From contig CAIZLN010000091.1 in assembly GCA_903933815.1 (NCBI GenBank), positions 1-64,000 of the forward strand: 64,000 nt of DNA, written 5' to 3'. Positions within the stretch are counted from its first letter, which is position 1, and each line of letters begins with the position of its first letter. Shown here one piece after another: positions 50,563 to 60,783 of this stretch. The stretch is from an uncultured Solirubrobacterales bacterium. Its GTDB lineage: Bacteria > Actinomycetota > Thermoleophilia > Solirubrobacterales > 70-9. The position numbers and the translations under genes were made by a program. Under the pieces are notes generated by a model that saw only the letters and a program-made list of their open reading frames with translations, did not search any database and was not told the DNA's origin.

Positions 50563-52200
50563 ATGGCTCACAAAGAGCTGAAGTTCGCAGAAGAAGCAAG
50601 AGGGGCCCTGCAGGCCGGCGTTGACGCCGTTGCTGATGCAGTCAAGGTCACCCTCGGTCCGAAGGGTCGCTACGTCGTACTCGACAAGAAGTTCGGCGCC
50701 CCGACCATCACCAACGACGGCGTCACGATCGCTCGCGAAATCGAGATCGAGGACGTTTTCCAGAACCAGGGAGCCCAGCTCGTCCGTGAAGTCGCAACCG
50801 CGACCAACGACGTAGCCGGCGACGGAACCACCACCGCCACCCTGCTCGCCCAGATCATCGTTCGTCAGGGCCTCAAGAACGTGGCTGCCGGCGCCAACCC
50901 GCTGGCTCTTCGCCGTGGAATCGAGAAGGCTGTCGACGAAGTAGTCGCCAACCTCCGCGAGAAGCAGTCGAAGGAGATCAGCGGTAAGGATCAGATCGCC
51001 CGTGTGGCCGCCATTTCGGCCGCCGACGACGAGATCGGCAACACGATCTCTGACGCGATCGAGAAGGTCGGCAAGGACGGCGTGGTCAACGTCGAAGAAG
51101 GCCAGACCTTCGGCATGGAACTCGAGTTCACCGAGGGCATGCAGTTCGACAAGGGCTACATCTCGCCCTACATGGTCACCGACCAGGACCGGATGGAGGC
51201 TGTTCTCGAAGAGCCGTACATCCTGATCGCCAACCAGAAGATCGGCTCCGTCCGCGACGTGCTGCCGATCCTCGAGCAGGTCATGCAGGGCGGCAAGCCC
51301 TTGCTGATCGTCGCCGAGGACGTCGAGGGTGAATGCCTCGCGACTCTGGTGGTCAACAAGCTGCGTGGCACCTTCACCGGTGTTGCGGTCAAGGCGCCGG
51401 GCTTCGGCGACCGCCGCAAGCGCATGCTCGAAGACATCGGCATCCTGACCGGCGGTGAAGTGATCACCGAAGAGATGGGCCTCAAGCTGGAGAACACCCA
51501 GCTGACCCAGCTCGGTCAGGCCCGTCGCGTGGTTGTCTCCAAGGACACGACCACAATCATCGATGGTTCCGGTGAAGCCGAGTCCATCAAGGGCCGGATC
51601 AAGCAGATCAAGTCGGAGATCGAGAACACCGATTCCGAGTTCGACCGTGAGAAGCTCCAGGAGCGTCTCGCCAAGTTGGCCGGCGGCGTTGCCGTGGTCA
51701 AGGTCGGCGCTGCAACCGAAACCGAGATGAAGGAGAAGAAGCACCGCGTCGAAGACGCTCTCCAGGCAGCCCGTGCGGCGCTGGAAGAGGGAATTGTCCC
51801 CGGCGGTGGAGTTGCTCTCCTGAACGCTCAGGACGGTCTCGACGTGGACTCGTTCGAGGACCCAGACGAGCGCACAGGTGCGCAGATCATTCACCGGGCC
51901 CTCGAGGAACCGGTTCGTCAGATCGCCGAGAACTCCGGGCTGGAAGGCTCGGTCGTGGTCAACGCGGTCCGCGACATGAAGCCCGGTGAGGGTCTCAACG
52001 CAGCCAACGGCGAGTACGGAGACATGGTCAAGGCCGGGGTTCTCGACCCGACCGTCGTGACCCGCTCCGCGCTCCAGAACGCCGCGTCGATCGCCAAGAA
52101 CATCCTGGTGACCGAGGCGATCATCGCCGAGCCCGCCGAAGAAGGCGGAGGCGGCATGCCCGGAATGCCCGACATGGGCGGTATGGGCGGCATGATGTAA
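50563..52200 (+). CDS. groEL: chaperonin GroEL
   Basis: [29 protein letters not shown]-terminal [16 protein letters not shown]. Confidence 0.98.
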   Translation: MAHKELKFAEEARGALQAGVDAVADAVKVTLGPKGRYVVLDKKFGAPTITNDGVTIAREIEIEDVFQNQGAQLVREVATATNDVAGDGTTTATLLAQIIVRQGLKNVAAGANPLALRRGIEKAVDEVVANLREKQSKEISGKDQIARVAAISAADDEIGNTISDAIEKVGKDGVVNVEEGQTFGMELEFTEGMQFDKGYISPYMVTDQDRMEAVLEEPYILIANQKIGSVRDVLPILEQVMQGGKPLLIVAEDVEGECLATLVVNKLRGTFTGVAVKAPGFGDRRKRMLEDIGILTGGEVITEEMGLKLENTQLTQLGQARRVVVSKDTTTIIDGSGEAESIKGRIKQIKSEIENTDSEFDREKLQERLAKLAGGVAVVKVGAATETEMKEKKHRVEDALQAARAALEEGIVPGGGVALLNAQDGLDVDSFEDPDERTGAQIIHRALEEPVRQIAENSGLEGSVVVNAVRDMKPGEGLNAANGEYGDMVKAGVLDPTVVTRSALQNAASIAKNILVTEAIIAEPAEEGGGGMPGMPDMGGMGGMM

Positions 52201-52394
52201 GGGGACCGGGCGGCTTCGGCGACGGGCGGGCTGATGCGGCCCAGCTCCGGCGCCTGAGCGCACCTCGGACGAGATCGCCGTAGCGCTGCTACTTGCGACT
52301 CGCCCGAGGCACACTCAGGCTTGGATCTGGACCACCTCAGCTCCGCCCGTCGCCTCGCCGACCGGTCATTGGAAGTGGGATCGCTTCCTTCGGA

Positions 52395-52424
52395 GGCCCG
52401 GGCATAGCCCGGGCCTTTGCTTTT
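52395..52424 (+). terminator. Rho-independent terminator downstream of groEL
   Basis: GGCCCGGGC-ATA-GCCCGGGCC followed by TTTGCTTTT. Confidence 0.85.
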
Positions 52425-52707
52425 GCAGAAAGGGGGTATGTCCTTTAGTAACCCAAATCAAGCCCGGGACTGGCTTAGACAGCCGTACGTTCAGACTAGA
52501 TGGCGCTCCCAGCCCCGCTTCTGGCGAAGTGTCTCTTTGGCCTGGGGGTGGATCCTTGACCCAGGAGGCCTCGCCTGCCACACTCTTCGCGTTAGTCAGG
52601 TTCCGAGGGGGTCCGCCCGGATGCGTGACAAGTACTGACCGCCGGTCAGGTCGTTTGCCTTGAGGCAGCGATGTGGCGCAACCAGAGAAAAAAGAGGGAA
52701 AAACACC

Positions 52708-54450
52708 ATGGCCATGATCTCGCACCTGAGCGGTTTTCAGCCAAGAGTCGTGCTCCTCTACCTGGCGCCTCCGGTTCTTTTCTGCCTGGCCCTGCTCGCC
52801 TTTGCTGCCCCGGCCAAAGCAGTCTCTTTCGCCCCGGCCACCAACTTCGCAGTCGGCTCATTTCCAACCTCAGTAGCGGTCGGCGACCTTAACGGCGACG
52901 GCTTCGCCGACCTCGCGGTGGCAAACGCGGGCTCCGACAACGTCTCGGTACTGCTCGGGAACGGCGCCGGCTCCTTAGGAGCCGCCACCAACTTCGCGGT
53001 CGGCTCATATCCCCACTCGGTCGCGATGGGCAACCTCAACGGCGACGGCTTCGCCGACCTGGCGGTCGCCAACTATGGCTCCGGCACCGTCTCGGTCCTG
53101 CTCGGAGATGGCGCCGGCTCCTTCGGAGCCGCCACCAACTTCGCGGTCGGCCCAACTCCCCAATCGGTCGCGATCGGCGACCTTAACGGCGACGGCTTCG
53201 CTGACCTCGCGGTGGCAGATGTGGGTACCCAGACCGTCTCGGTCCTGCTCGGGAATGGCGCCGGCTCCTTCGGAACCTCTACTGACTTCGAGGTCGGCTC
53301 AAATCCCCAATCGGTCGCAATCGGCAACCTCAACGGCGACGGCTTTGCCGACCTCGCGGTCGCCAACTATGGCTCCGGCACCGTCTCGATCCTGCTCGGG
53401 AATGCCACCGGCTCCTTCGGAACCTCTACTGACTTCGCGGTCGGCTCATCTCCCTTCTCGGTCGCAATCGGCAACCTCAACGGCGACGGCTTCGCCGACC
53501 TCGCGGTGGCAAACTTGGGTTCCAACAACGTCTCGGTACTGCTCGGGAACGGCGCCGGCTCCTTCGGATCCGCCACCAACTTCGCGGTCGGCTCATCTCC
53601 CTGGTCAGTAGCGATCGGCAACCTCAACGGCGACGGCTTCGCCGACCTTGCGGTGGCAAACTCGGGTTCCAACAATGCCTCGGTCCTGCTCGGAGATGGC
53701 GCCGGCTCCTTCGGAGCCGCCACCAACTTCGCGGTCGGCTCAGCTCCCCGGTCTGTAGCGATCGGCAACCTCAACGGCGACGGCTTCGCCGACCTTGCGG
53801 TGGCAAACTCGGGTTCCAACAATGTCTCGGTCCTGCTCAACACCGGAGCCACCGCAGATCCAACCAGCCTCGACTTCGCCACCCAGCCCCTGGGCACCCT
53901 GAGCCCGCCGCAGACAGTCACCATCACCAACTCGGATGACTACCCTCTGGAGATCAACAGGGTCAGGACCAGCGGGCTGAACCGCGGCGACTTCATCATC
54001 GTTGGTGACACTTGCGCTGGTGAGACCGTGGTTGCCTCTGGCAGCTGCGAGGTGCTGGTCAGATTCGCACCCGACGCCGCCGGCCCGAGAAGCGCGTCCC
54101 TGGAGATCCGCGACAACGGCTCTGCCTTGCTGCTCAGCGTTCCGCTTTCAGGCACCGGTGGCTCTTTGCCGGTCGGCCCAAGAGGCAGGCCCGGAAAAAA
54201 CGCCAGGGTCACCTGCACCGTCAGGAAGAATTCAAGGACCAGGGTCAGTGTGACCTGCAGGGTGCGCTACCCCTCGCAGTCAAGCTCACAGGTCAGCTGG
54301 AGTCTTTCCCGAAACGGCAAGGTCTTTTCCCGGGGTAAGACCCGGGCCCGAAACGGCGCCCTGGCTTTGCCCCGGGCTTCGAAGCTCAGGGCCGGGCGCT
54401 ACGTGCTCCGGCTCGATGGGCGGGTCCGGGCCGTATTTTTGGTGAATTAG
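52708..54450 (+). CDS. secreted FG-GAP/VCBS beta-propeller repeat protein with Ash/HYDIN-like (choice-of-anchor D) domain and basic C-terminal domain
   Basis: Signal peptide; repeats of LNGDGFADLAVANxGSxxVSVLLGxGAGSFG; then PTSLDFATQPLGTLSPPQTVTITN. Confidence 0.85.
   Translation: MAMISHLSGFQPRVVLLYLAPPVLFCLALLAFAAPAKAVSFAPATNFAVGSFPTSVAVGDLNGDGFADLAVANAGSDNVSVLLGNGAGSLGAATNFAVGSYPHSVAMGNLNGDGFADLAVANYGSGTVSVLLGDGAGSFGAATNFAVGPTPQSVAIGDLNGDGFADLAVADVGTQTVSVLLGNGAGSFGTSTDFEVGSNPQSVAIGNLNGDGFADLAVANYGSGTVSILLGNATGSFGTSTDFAVGSSPFSVAIGNLNGDGFADLAVANLGSNNVSVLLGNGAGSFGSATNFAVGSSPWSVAIGNLNGDGFADLAVANSGSNNASVLLGDGAGSFGAATNFAVGSAPRSVAIGNLNGDGFADLAVANSGSNNVSVLLNTGATADPTSLDFATQPLGTLSPPQTVTITNSDDYPLEINRVRTSGLNRGDFIIVGDTCAGETVVASGSCEVLVRFAPDAAGPRSASLEIRDNGSALLLSVPLSGTGGSLPVGPRGRPGKNARVTCTVRKNSRTRVSVTCRVRYPSQSSSQVSWSLSRNGKVFSRGKTRARNGALALPRASKLRAGRYVLRLDGRVRAVFLVN
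52840..53845 (+). repeat. seven tandem ~147-bp (49-aa) near-identical coding repeats
   Basis: LNGDGFADLAVA recurs at 52888, 53035, 53182, 53329, 53476, 53623, 53770 with 147-bp spacing. Confidence 0.9.
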
Positions 54451-54597
54451 AAGAGGTCTCACCGTCCCTCGTAGCCAACGGCGAATACTGCTCCGGGGTG
54501 CTGGAGGGCATAGCCCCCTTGAACAAAAGCTCCGTGGCAAGGATCCCTGTTGTCGCCTCATTCTGCGCGACCGGGGTTGGTGCCCGCGCTGATCGGT

Positions 54598-55482
54598 TCA
54601 GGCCGTCGGGCTGAGAACGTCCGACATGCTTCGGGGAGCGATCCCCAGGGAGTCGATGTCGGTTGTGCCGCTTGCCGAGGTCATCGGGATCTGGAGTACT
54701 TCTGCCTCCTGCCAGGTTGCGAAGACTTTCTCTCCGAAGATCCGGTGAAGGGTGCTCAGTCCGAGGTGGACCAGCGGTAGCGGGACGTGCCAAAGGGGGC
54801 GGGGTCTGCCGGCCGCCCGGGCGACCAGGGCGGACATCTGCGAGTACGTGAGCTGCTCCGGCCCGACGAGGTCCCAGGCTCCGGCATCACCCTTCTCCAG
54901 CGCCGCCATGACGGCGGCCGCGGCGTCGTCGGCCCAGATCGGCTGGTATTCGGAACGGCCGTTTCCGGAAACCGGCATCACCGGAAGAAACGAGAACCGG
55001 CGCATCAGGGTGACCCACGGATCAGACTCGTCAAAGACGATCGAAGGTCTGAAGATCAAAGTGTCGGGCGATGAGGCCAGGACGGCCTGCTCTCCTGCCC
55101 ACTTGGACCTCAGGAACCGGGTCCGCTGGACCGGTGAGGCGCTGAGGGCGCTGAAGTAGGCGAAGCGCTCAACCCCGGCCCTCTCGGCGGCCTGGGCGAG
55201 TCTGGCGGTCGCCAGGCCGTTGAGCTCTTCGACCCTGAACGGAGGCTGGTCGCGCAGCGAGGCAGCGAGGTGGATCACCGTGTCAACACCTCGCAGAGCC
55301 TGTCTGAGCAGGTATGGGTCGGAGAGCTCCCGCAGGTCTCCCATCGTGATCTGGACATCAACCCGGCGCTTTCCGAGCCGGCGCGGCTCACGAACCAGGC
55401 AGCGCACATCTTCGCCGGCCACGAGCAGCTTCTCCAGCAGGCGGGACCCGGTGGACCCGGTGGCTCCGGTCAACAGGATCAT
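54598..55482 (-). CDS. NmrA-like/atypical SDR NAD(P)-binding protein
   Basis: MILLTGATGSTGSRLLEKLLVAGEDVRCLVREPRRL. Confidence 0.88.
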   Translation of the reverse strand: MILLTGATGSTGSRLLEKLLVAGEDVRCLVREPRRLGKRRVDVQITMGDLRELSDPYLLRQALRGVDTVIHLAASLRDQPPFRVEELNGLATARLAQAAERAGVERFAYFSALSASPVQRTRFLRSKWAGEQAVLASSPDTLIFRPSIVFDESDPWVTLMRRFSFLPVMPVSGNGRSEYQPIWADDAAAAVMAALEKGDAGAWDLVGPEQLTYSQMSALVARAAGRPRPLWHVPLPLVHLGLSTLHRIFGEKVFATWQEAEVLQIPMTSASGTTDIDSLGIAPRSMSDVLSPTA

Positions 55483-55664
55483 GATGTTGGTGCTACTTCA
55501 CCGGTCTGGGCTGGCTGGACGGTTTCTGGCATCCGACAGAGTGTAATGATCGAATTCATGGGCCCGGCCGCGCGCGCGACCGGGGCTGGACTCACTAAGA
55601 TTCGCGTTTCAGATTGTGGGGACAGCCCGCGATCCGGGCCAAAGAAAATCCAGGAGCATTTCCA

Positions 55665-55931
55665 ATGAGCTACGTAATCGCCGAACCTTGCATCGGAACC
55701 AAGGACAACTCGTGTGTCGAGGTCTGTCCCGTCGACTGCATCCACCCGACCCCTGACGAGCCGGATTACGAAAGCGCCGAGATGCTGTTCATCGATCCCG
55801 ATGAGTGCATCGACTGCGATGCCTGTGTCGAGGCCTGCCCGGTGGATGCCTGCTTCGCTGAGGACCAGCTGCCGGCTGAATGGGCGCACTTCACCGAGAA
55901 GAACGCCGAGTACTTCAAGAACAAGGGTTGA
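55665..55931 (+). CDS. ferredoxin (7Fe/FdxA-like)
   Basis: [20 protein letters not shown] and [15 protein letters not shown] cluster motifs. Confidence 0.93.
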   Translation: MSYVIAEPCIGTKDNSCVEVCPVDCIHPTPDEPDYESAEMLFIDPDECIDCDACVEACPVDACFAEDQLPAEWAHFTEKNAEYFKNKG

Positions 55932-55965
55932 CCCTCCGGCGGCCTCGAGGTCGTCGGGCGGCGTT

Positions 55966-57123
55966 CTACTGGAGGACTGGCAGCTCGCGCGCGTTCTTGC
56001 CCATCTTCGGCGGCTCCGGCGCTGCCGGTACCTCCGCCTGAAGCATCGGCAGCTCACGCGGCGTCGAGGCGATTATGCGACGCGCCGTGTCGATGATCGC
56101 CTTGCCGGCGGGTGAGTCAGGTTCTTCGATGACCAGGGGCCTGCCTTCATCGGCATGCTCGCGCAGCTCCTCCGACAGCGGGATCGTGCCGAGCAGCGGA
56201 ACCCCCAGCTCGTCGGCCAGAAGCTTGCCTCCACCCTCGCCGAAGATGGAGAAGGTCTCGCCGGTCGGGGTGGTGAAGCCGGACATGTTTTCGATCACGC
56301 CCATCACCTCGAGGTCAACCTTGTCGGCCATCTCTGCCGAGCGGCGGGCGACCGACTGTGCTGCCGGCTGAGGCGTGGTCACGATCACGATCTTTGCCTG
56401 AGGCAGGAGTTGAGCCAGGGTCATGGCGACGTCGCCGGTGCCTGGTGGCAGGTCGAGCAGCAGGTAATCAAGCTCTTCCCAGGCGACATCTTCGAGGAAC
56501 TGCTGGATCGCTTTGTGGAGCATCGGACCGCGCCAGACGACGGCAGAGTTCCCTTCAACGAAGTATCCGATTGACATCGTCTTCACCCCTGAAGCCGACT
56601 CCGGCGGGATGATCTTGCGCTCGCCGTTGACGTCCGGCTTCTCGTCCACTCCGAGCATGCGCGGGATCGAGTAGCCATACACGTCGCAGTCGAGTGCGCC
56701 GGCCTTGTGGCCTTCGGCCTGAAGGGCGGCGGCGAGGTTGGCGGTCATGGTCGACTTGCCGACGCCGCCCTTTCCGGATGAGACGCAGATCACGTTTTGG
56801 ACCTGGGCGAGCGCGCCCTGCGGAAGCTTGTTGCGGCCGAGCATCTGCTGGAGGTCGCCCTTCTCCTTGTCGGAGAGCACATCAAAGCCGACACCCACGC
56901 CGGTCACGCCCTCGAGAGAGGAAACCTGGGATACGACCGCATCCTGAAAGTGCGAGCGGATCGGGCAGCCAGGGGTGGTCAGCGACACCGTGACATCCAC
57001 CTGGCCTTCGGGCTTGATCTCGATCGACCGCACCATGCCCAGCTCGACGATGTTGCGCCGGAGCTCCGGGTCAATTACAGCGGTCAGCTTCTCGGTTATC
57101 TGCTCTTCAGTTGGGAGGGCCAT
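55966..57123 (-). CDS. mrp: Mrp/NBP35-type P-loop Fe-S carrier ATPase with N-terminal MIP18 domain
   Basis: CVSSGKGGVGKSTMTANLA deviant Walker A; DLPPGTGDVAMTLAQ; N-terminal DPELRRNIVELGMV. Confidence 0.93.
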   Translation of the reverse strand: MALPTEEQITEKLTAVIDPELRRNIVELGMVRSIEIKPEGQVDVTVSLTTPGCPIRSHFQDAVVSQVSSLEGVTGVGVGFDVLSDKEKGDLQQMLGRNKLPQGALAQVQNVICVSSGKGGVGKSTMTANLAAALQAEGHKAGALDCDVYGYSIPRMLGVDEKPDVNGERKIIPPESASGVKTMSIGYFVEGNSAVVWRGPMLHKAIQQFLEDVAWEELDYLLLDLPPGTGDVAMTLAQLLPQAKIVIVTTPQPAAQSVARRSAEMADKVDLEVMGVIENMSGFTTPTGETFSIFGEGGGKLLADELGVPLLGTIPLSEELREHADEGRPLVIEEPDSPAGKAIIDTARRIIASTPRELPMLQAEVPAAPEPPKMGKNARELPVLQ

Positions 57124-57180
57124 GACCCAATATTGGCAGACGGGGGGAGAGAGTCCGGCTGCAGGCCCTTAGGCGAAGCG

Positions 57181-59508
57181 ATGCCACAACCCGAGGAGCC
57201 GAAAATGGAACTCAACCGTCAGCCAGTCCGCGTCCGCCGTCCGCAGGATCCAGCCGAACCCGTTTCCCGCATTCGGCGGCGGGCACCGTGGTTTGACCCG
57301 TCGGCAAACACCTTCGCCCGGCAGTCGATCGTCACGGCTGCCTTGATCTTGATCCTGCTGGCTGCCGTCACTCTGGGGCCAATCGAGAGCACCGGTGCCG
57401 CGCGATACGTGGTTGCCCAGTGCGGCTGGAAGGTCGGTAATGACGGAACCTGGCTCGAGACCGCCGCCGACCGGTTCAGTCGCAGTTCCTGGTGCGGTGT
57501 CCCGGCCGGTTCCGACCCCTGGGATGGCGTGCATATGACGAGTGGAACCCGCCCTTCGGCCGCAGCGGTCGGGGGGACCAGATTCGCCATGTGGCGCTGG
57601 ACCGCTCCGCCCGGAACCGGAATCGTGACCGTCAACGGGGGTCGCTGGCATGTCTTGCGCGACAACTTCCAGCACCGGATCGGCTCACTTGCCACCGGCG
57701 GTTCATTCAGCCCCTTTCTCGAGTACTCGGCCACGGACACGGTTCGTCGCGAGTTTTCCCGGTCCTTTTCCCCACCGGCTGCGGCGTTTGAGTCCCGGCT
57801 GCTTTGTGCCTTGCCCGCCGATCGCTTCTGCTCGGTGACAGGCACCTCCCTGGCGAGTGTGAGGGGGTTGACGATGACAATCAACGACCCGACCGTTCCG
57901 TCGGCCTCGATCGACGGCGAGTTCCGAAAGGACGGCTGGCTTCGTGGCGTCCAGAAGGTCGATTTCACCGGTGCCGACGCCGGGTCCGGGGTGTGGTTGA
58001 GCGAAACGGTGGTTGACGGTGTGACCCGGGCCAGTACGCAGCAACCCTGTGCGGTCGAGAGGATCGCCGGGCAGTGGCGCGGCAGGAAGATGCAGCCGTG
58101 CCGGACCGGGGCTGACGGAAGCCACACGATCGACACCACCCGGATCAGCGACGGCGCTCACCAGATCACCGGCTGCGCGACCGACTTTGCCGGTAACCGG
58201 GCATGTGCGACCGCTGGCGAGCTTCGTTCCGACAACAATCCGCCGTCTGCGCCTCGGTCGCTCGAGGTGGCAGGGGGGGACGACTGGCGAAGTGGCAACT
58301 CGTTTGCTCTGAGCTGGACCAATCCCGACCAGGGATCTGCAGCGCCGCTGGTCGCCACCAGGTACCGGATCACCGGGCCTGGCCCCTATGACTCGGGTGT
58401 TGTGGCTGAGAGTGGTGTCGCCGGGCTGTCCGGGCTCAGCCTGCCGACGGCGGGTGATTACCGGGTTGCCGTCTGGCTGGCAGACGCAGCCGGAAACGAG
58501 GATCCGGTGGCAACGGCGGATGCCTCGCTGCGATTCGACGACCTCGACCCGGTTGCGTTCGTCCTCCAGCCTGAGGACGAAACTCCACAGCTGCTGCGGG
58601 CGACCGTTTTCGACGAGCACTCCGGCCCTGCCGGGGGCGTGATCAGCTACCGCCGACAGGGTGGTGAGAAATGGTGGGATCTGCCGACCCGCCTTCTCGG
58701 CGACGGCAGACAGGCGGAGCTCCGGGCCGACTTTCCGTCGGACGACCTCCCGCCGGGCCGCTACGACATCCGCACCCGGGTCCGGGACCATGCCGGCAAT
58801 GAGGTCGCCTCTGACCGTCGCCCCGACGGGACCAGGCTGGTTCTGAAGGCTCCCCTCACCGAGGAAACCAGGCTCGAGGCGAGACTGGTCGGCCCGAAGG
58901 CCAGCGGGAGGGTGGTCCGGGTGCCGTTCGGTGCGACGGCGAGAATCATCGGCCGGCTGGCAGGTGACGATGGTCAGGGGATAGGAGGCAGGCAGGTAGT
59001 CATTCTCCAGCGCCCCGGCACCGGCCTGAGGCCGGGTCCGACCGTCCGGTTGGTCACAACCCGTCCGGATGGTGGCTTCGCCCTGGGCCTTCCGGCAGGC
59101 ACCTCGCGCAGGATCACCGCCAGCTTCACCGGTGACCGGCAGAACTCGGGCTCTTCGACCGATCCCCTGCGACTCGGTGTAACCGGTTCGATCAGTTTCT
59201 CCGCGCGGCCCGCCAGGCTAAGGACCGGCCAGAAGGTCCACTTCCGGGGAAGGGTCCGTCCGGGCGCGGCCCGGCAACCGTCAAGGGGCAATCTCGTGGC
59301 GATCCGCTACTTCGAGCAGAGCTCGCGGCAGTGGCGCCCCGTGCTGGTCACGCGAACCGACCGGTTCGGCAACTACCGGGCCGGCTACCGCTTCCGCTAC
59401 ATAACCGGCGTGGCGAAAATTCGGCTGCGCGCGACATTGCTTCCCTCTCAGGGGTTTCCGTATCTGTCGGCCAACTCGCCGGTGCGAAGCGTGCGGGTGC
59501 AGGGCTGA
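57181..59508 (+). CDS. large exported protein with Ig-like/carboxypeptidase-regulatory-like domains
   Basis: TM/signal TAALILILLAAVTLGPIESTGA; beta-sandwich-like repeats; start moved to 57181 because the upstream extension is antisense to mrp. Confidence 0.65.
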   Translation: MPQPEEPKMELNRQPVRVRRPQDPAEPVSRIRRRAPWFDPSANTFARQSIVTAALILILLAAVTLGPIESTGAARYVVAQCGWKVGNDGTWLETAADRFSRSSWCGVPAGSDPWDGVHMTSGTRPSAAAVGGTRFAMWRWTAPPGTGIVTVNGGRWHVLRDNFQHRIGSLATGGSFSPFLEYSATDTVRREFSRSFSPPAAAFESRLLCALPADRFCSVTGTSLASVRGLTMTINDPTVPSASIDGEFRKDGWLRGVQKVDFTGADAGSGVWLSETVVDGVTRASTQQPCAVERIAGQWRGRKMQPCRTGADGSHTIDTTRISDGAHQITGCATDFAGNRACATAGELRSDNNPPSAPRSLEVAGGDDWRSGNSFALSWTNPDQGSAAPLVATRYRITGPGPYDSGVVAESGVAGLSGLSLPTAGDYRVAVWLADAAGNEDPVATADASLRFDDLDPVAFVLQPEDETPQLLRATVFDEHSGPAGGVISYRRQGGEKWWDLPTRLLGDGRQAELRADFPSDDLPPGRYDIRTRVRDHAGNEVASDRRPDGTRLVLKAPLTEETRLEARLVGPKASGRVVRVPFGATARIIGRLAGDDGQGIGGRQVVILQRPGTGLRPGPTVRLVTTRPDGGFALGLPAGTSRRITASFTGDRQNSGSSTDPLRLGVTGSISFSARPARLRTGQKVHFRGRVRPGAARQPSRGNLVAIRYFEQSSRQWRPVLVTRTDRFGNYRAGYRFRYITGVAKIRLRATLLPSQGFPYLSANSPVRSVRVQG

Positions 59509-59577
59509 CGGTCGCCGGTGCGCGGTGATCCGGTCCGGCCACCCTGAGCCGGGCCGGGCCCCGCCACCGTTCTTTGC

Positions 59578-60771
59578 GTGGCGAACCCGTCTGGTGGTCA
59601 TAATGAGTTCACGATGAAGCCAAAGGACTTTCTCGAGATCGACCGACTGCTCAGCGACGAAGAGCGGTTGATCAAGGAATCCGTGGCCCGTTACGTCAAC
59701 GAGAAGTACCTGCCCGGGCTCAACGAACACTTCGAAAACGGGACCTTTGACCGCTCGGTGCCGAAAGCTCTCGGCGACCTCAATGTGCTCGGTATGCACC
59801 TGACCGGTTACGGCTGTGCCGGTGCCAGCGCAGTGGCCTACGGAATTGCCTGCATGGAACTCGAGGCCGGCGACAGCGCCCTGCGCTCGTTCTGTTCGGT
59901 CCAGGGGTCGCTGGCGATGTTTGCGATCTGGAAATGGGGCAGCGAGGAGCAGAAGCAGGCCTGGCTGCCGGGGCTGGCCGCCGGCGACAAGGTCGGCTGC
60001 TTCGGCCTGACCGAGCCGGACTCCGGCTCCGACCCCGGAAGCATGAAGACCAGGGCTGTGCGGGACGGGGATCACTGGGTGCTGAACGGAACCAAGATGT
60101 GGAGCACCTCCGGTTCGATCGCCGATGTCGCAATAGTCTGGGCGACCACCGACGACGGGGTACAGGGATTCCTGGTCGAGCCCGGGATGGAAGGTTTCAC
60201 CGCTCCCGAAATGCACGGCAAGCTTTCACTGCGGGCCTCGATCACTTCCGAGTTGATCTTCGATGACGTCCGGATCCCCGATTCCAGCCGGCTGCCGGAA
60301 GTCCAGTCGCTTCGCGGACCGCTCAGCTGCCTGAACGAGGCTCGTTACGGCATCGTCTGGGGGGCCGTCGGTGCTGCCCGCTCCTGTTTTGAAGCGGCCC
60401 TTGACTACTCACTGACCCGGGAGCAGTTCGGCGTCCCGATCGCCTCCTTCCAGTTGACCCAGGCCAAGCTCGCTGACATGGCCGCAGCGGTTCAGCAGGC
60501 ATACCTGCTCGCCTTGCATCTCGGCCGACTCAAGGATGAAGGCCAGCTCACAGTCGAGCAGGTGAGCTTCGGCAAGCGGCAGAACGTTCGGGCTGCCATC
60601 GAGGTCGCCCGGACGGCCCGGACCGTTCTCGGGGCCAACGGTGTCACTCTCGAGTACCCGGTCATGCGCCACGCCAACAACCTGGAGTCGGTCCTCACCT
60701 ACGAGGGAACCGAGGAGATCCACACGCTCTCTGTCGGGATGGCCCTCACCGGCATCTCCGCCTTTCGTTGA
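59578..60771 (+). CDS. acyl-CoA dehydrogenase (glutaryl-CoA dehydrogenase-like)
   Basis: CFGLTEPDSGSDPGSMKTRA; MWSTSGSIADVAIVWA; YEGTEEIHTLSVGMALTGISAF. Confidence 0.88.
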   Translation: MANPSGGHNEFTMKPKDFLEIDRLLSDEERLIKESVARYVNEKYLPGLNEHFENGTFDRSVPKALGDLNVLGMHLTGYGCAGASAVAYGIACMELEAGDSALRSFCSVQGSLAMFAIWKWGSEEQKQAWLPGLAAGDKVGCFGLTEPDSGSDPGSMKTRAVRDGDHWVLNGTKMWSTSGSIADVAIVWATTDDGVQGFLVEPGMEGFTAPEMHGKLSLRASITSELIFDDVRIPDSSRLPEVQSLRGPLSCLNEARYGIVWGAVGAARSCFEAALDYSLTREQFGVPIASFQLTQAKLADMAAAVQQAYLLALHLGRLKDEGQLTVEQVSFGKRQNVRAAIEVARTARTVLGANGVTLEYPVMRHANNLESVLTYEGTEEIHTLSVGMALTGISAFR

Positions 60772-60783
60772 GCGGCGGCTCGG

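Noticed and set aside
52840-53845. Regular repeats considered as a CRISPR or satellite array
   Set aside because: 147-bp in-frame units encoding FG-GAP blades; no short repeat/unique spacer pattern and no cas genes.
52758-53930. Three long minus-strand ORFs (104, 97, 187 aa) with repeated MATARSAKPSPLRLPIAT motifs
   Set aside because: Mirror of the sense-strand VCBS repeats; periodicity is explained by the 147-bp coding repeat.
56797-57180. N-terminal 128-aa extension of the exoprotein ORF
   Set aside because: Antisense to the mrp 5' end; a signal/TM segment follows the later ATG at 57181.
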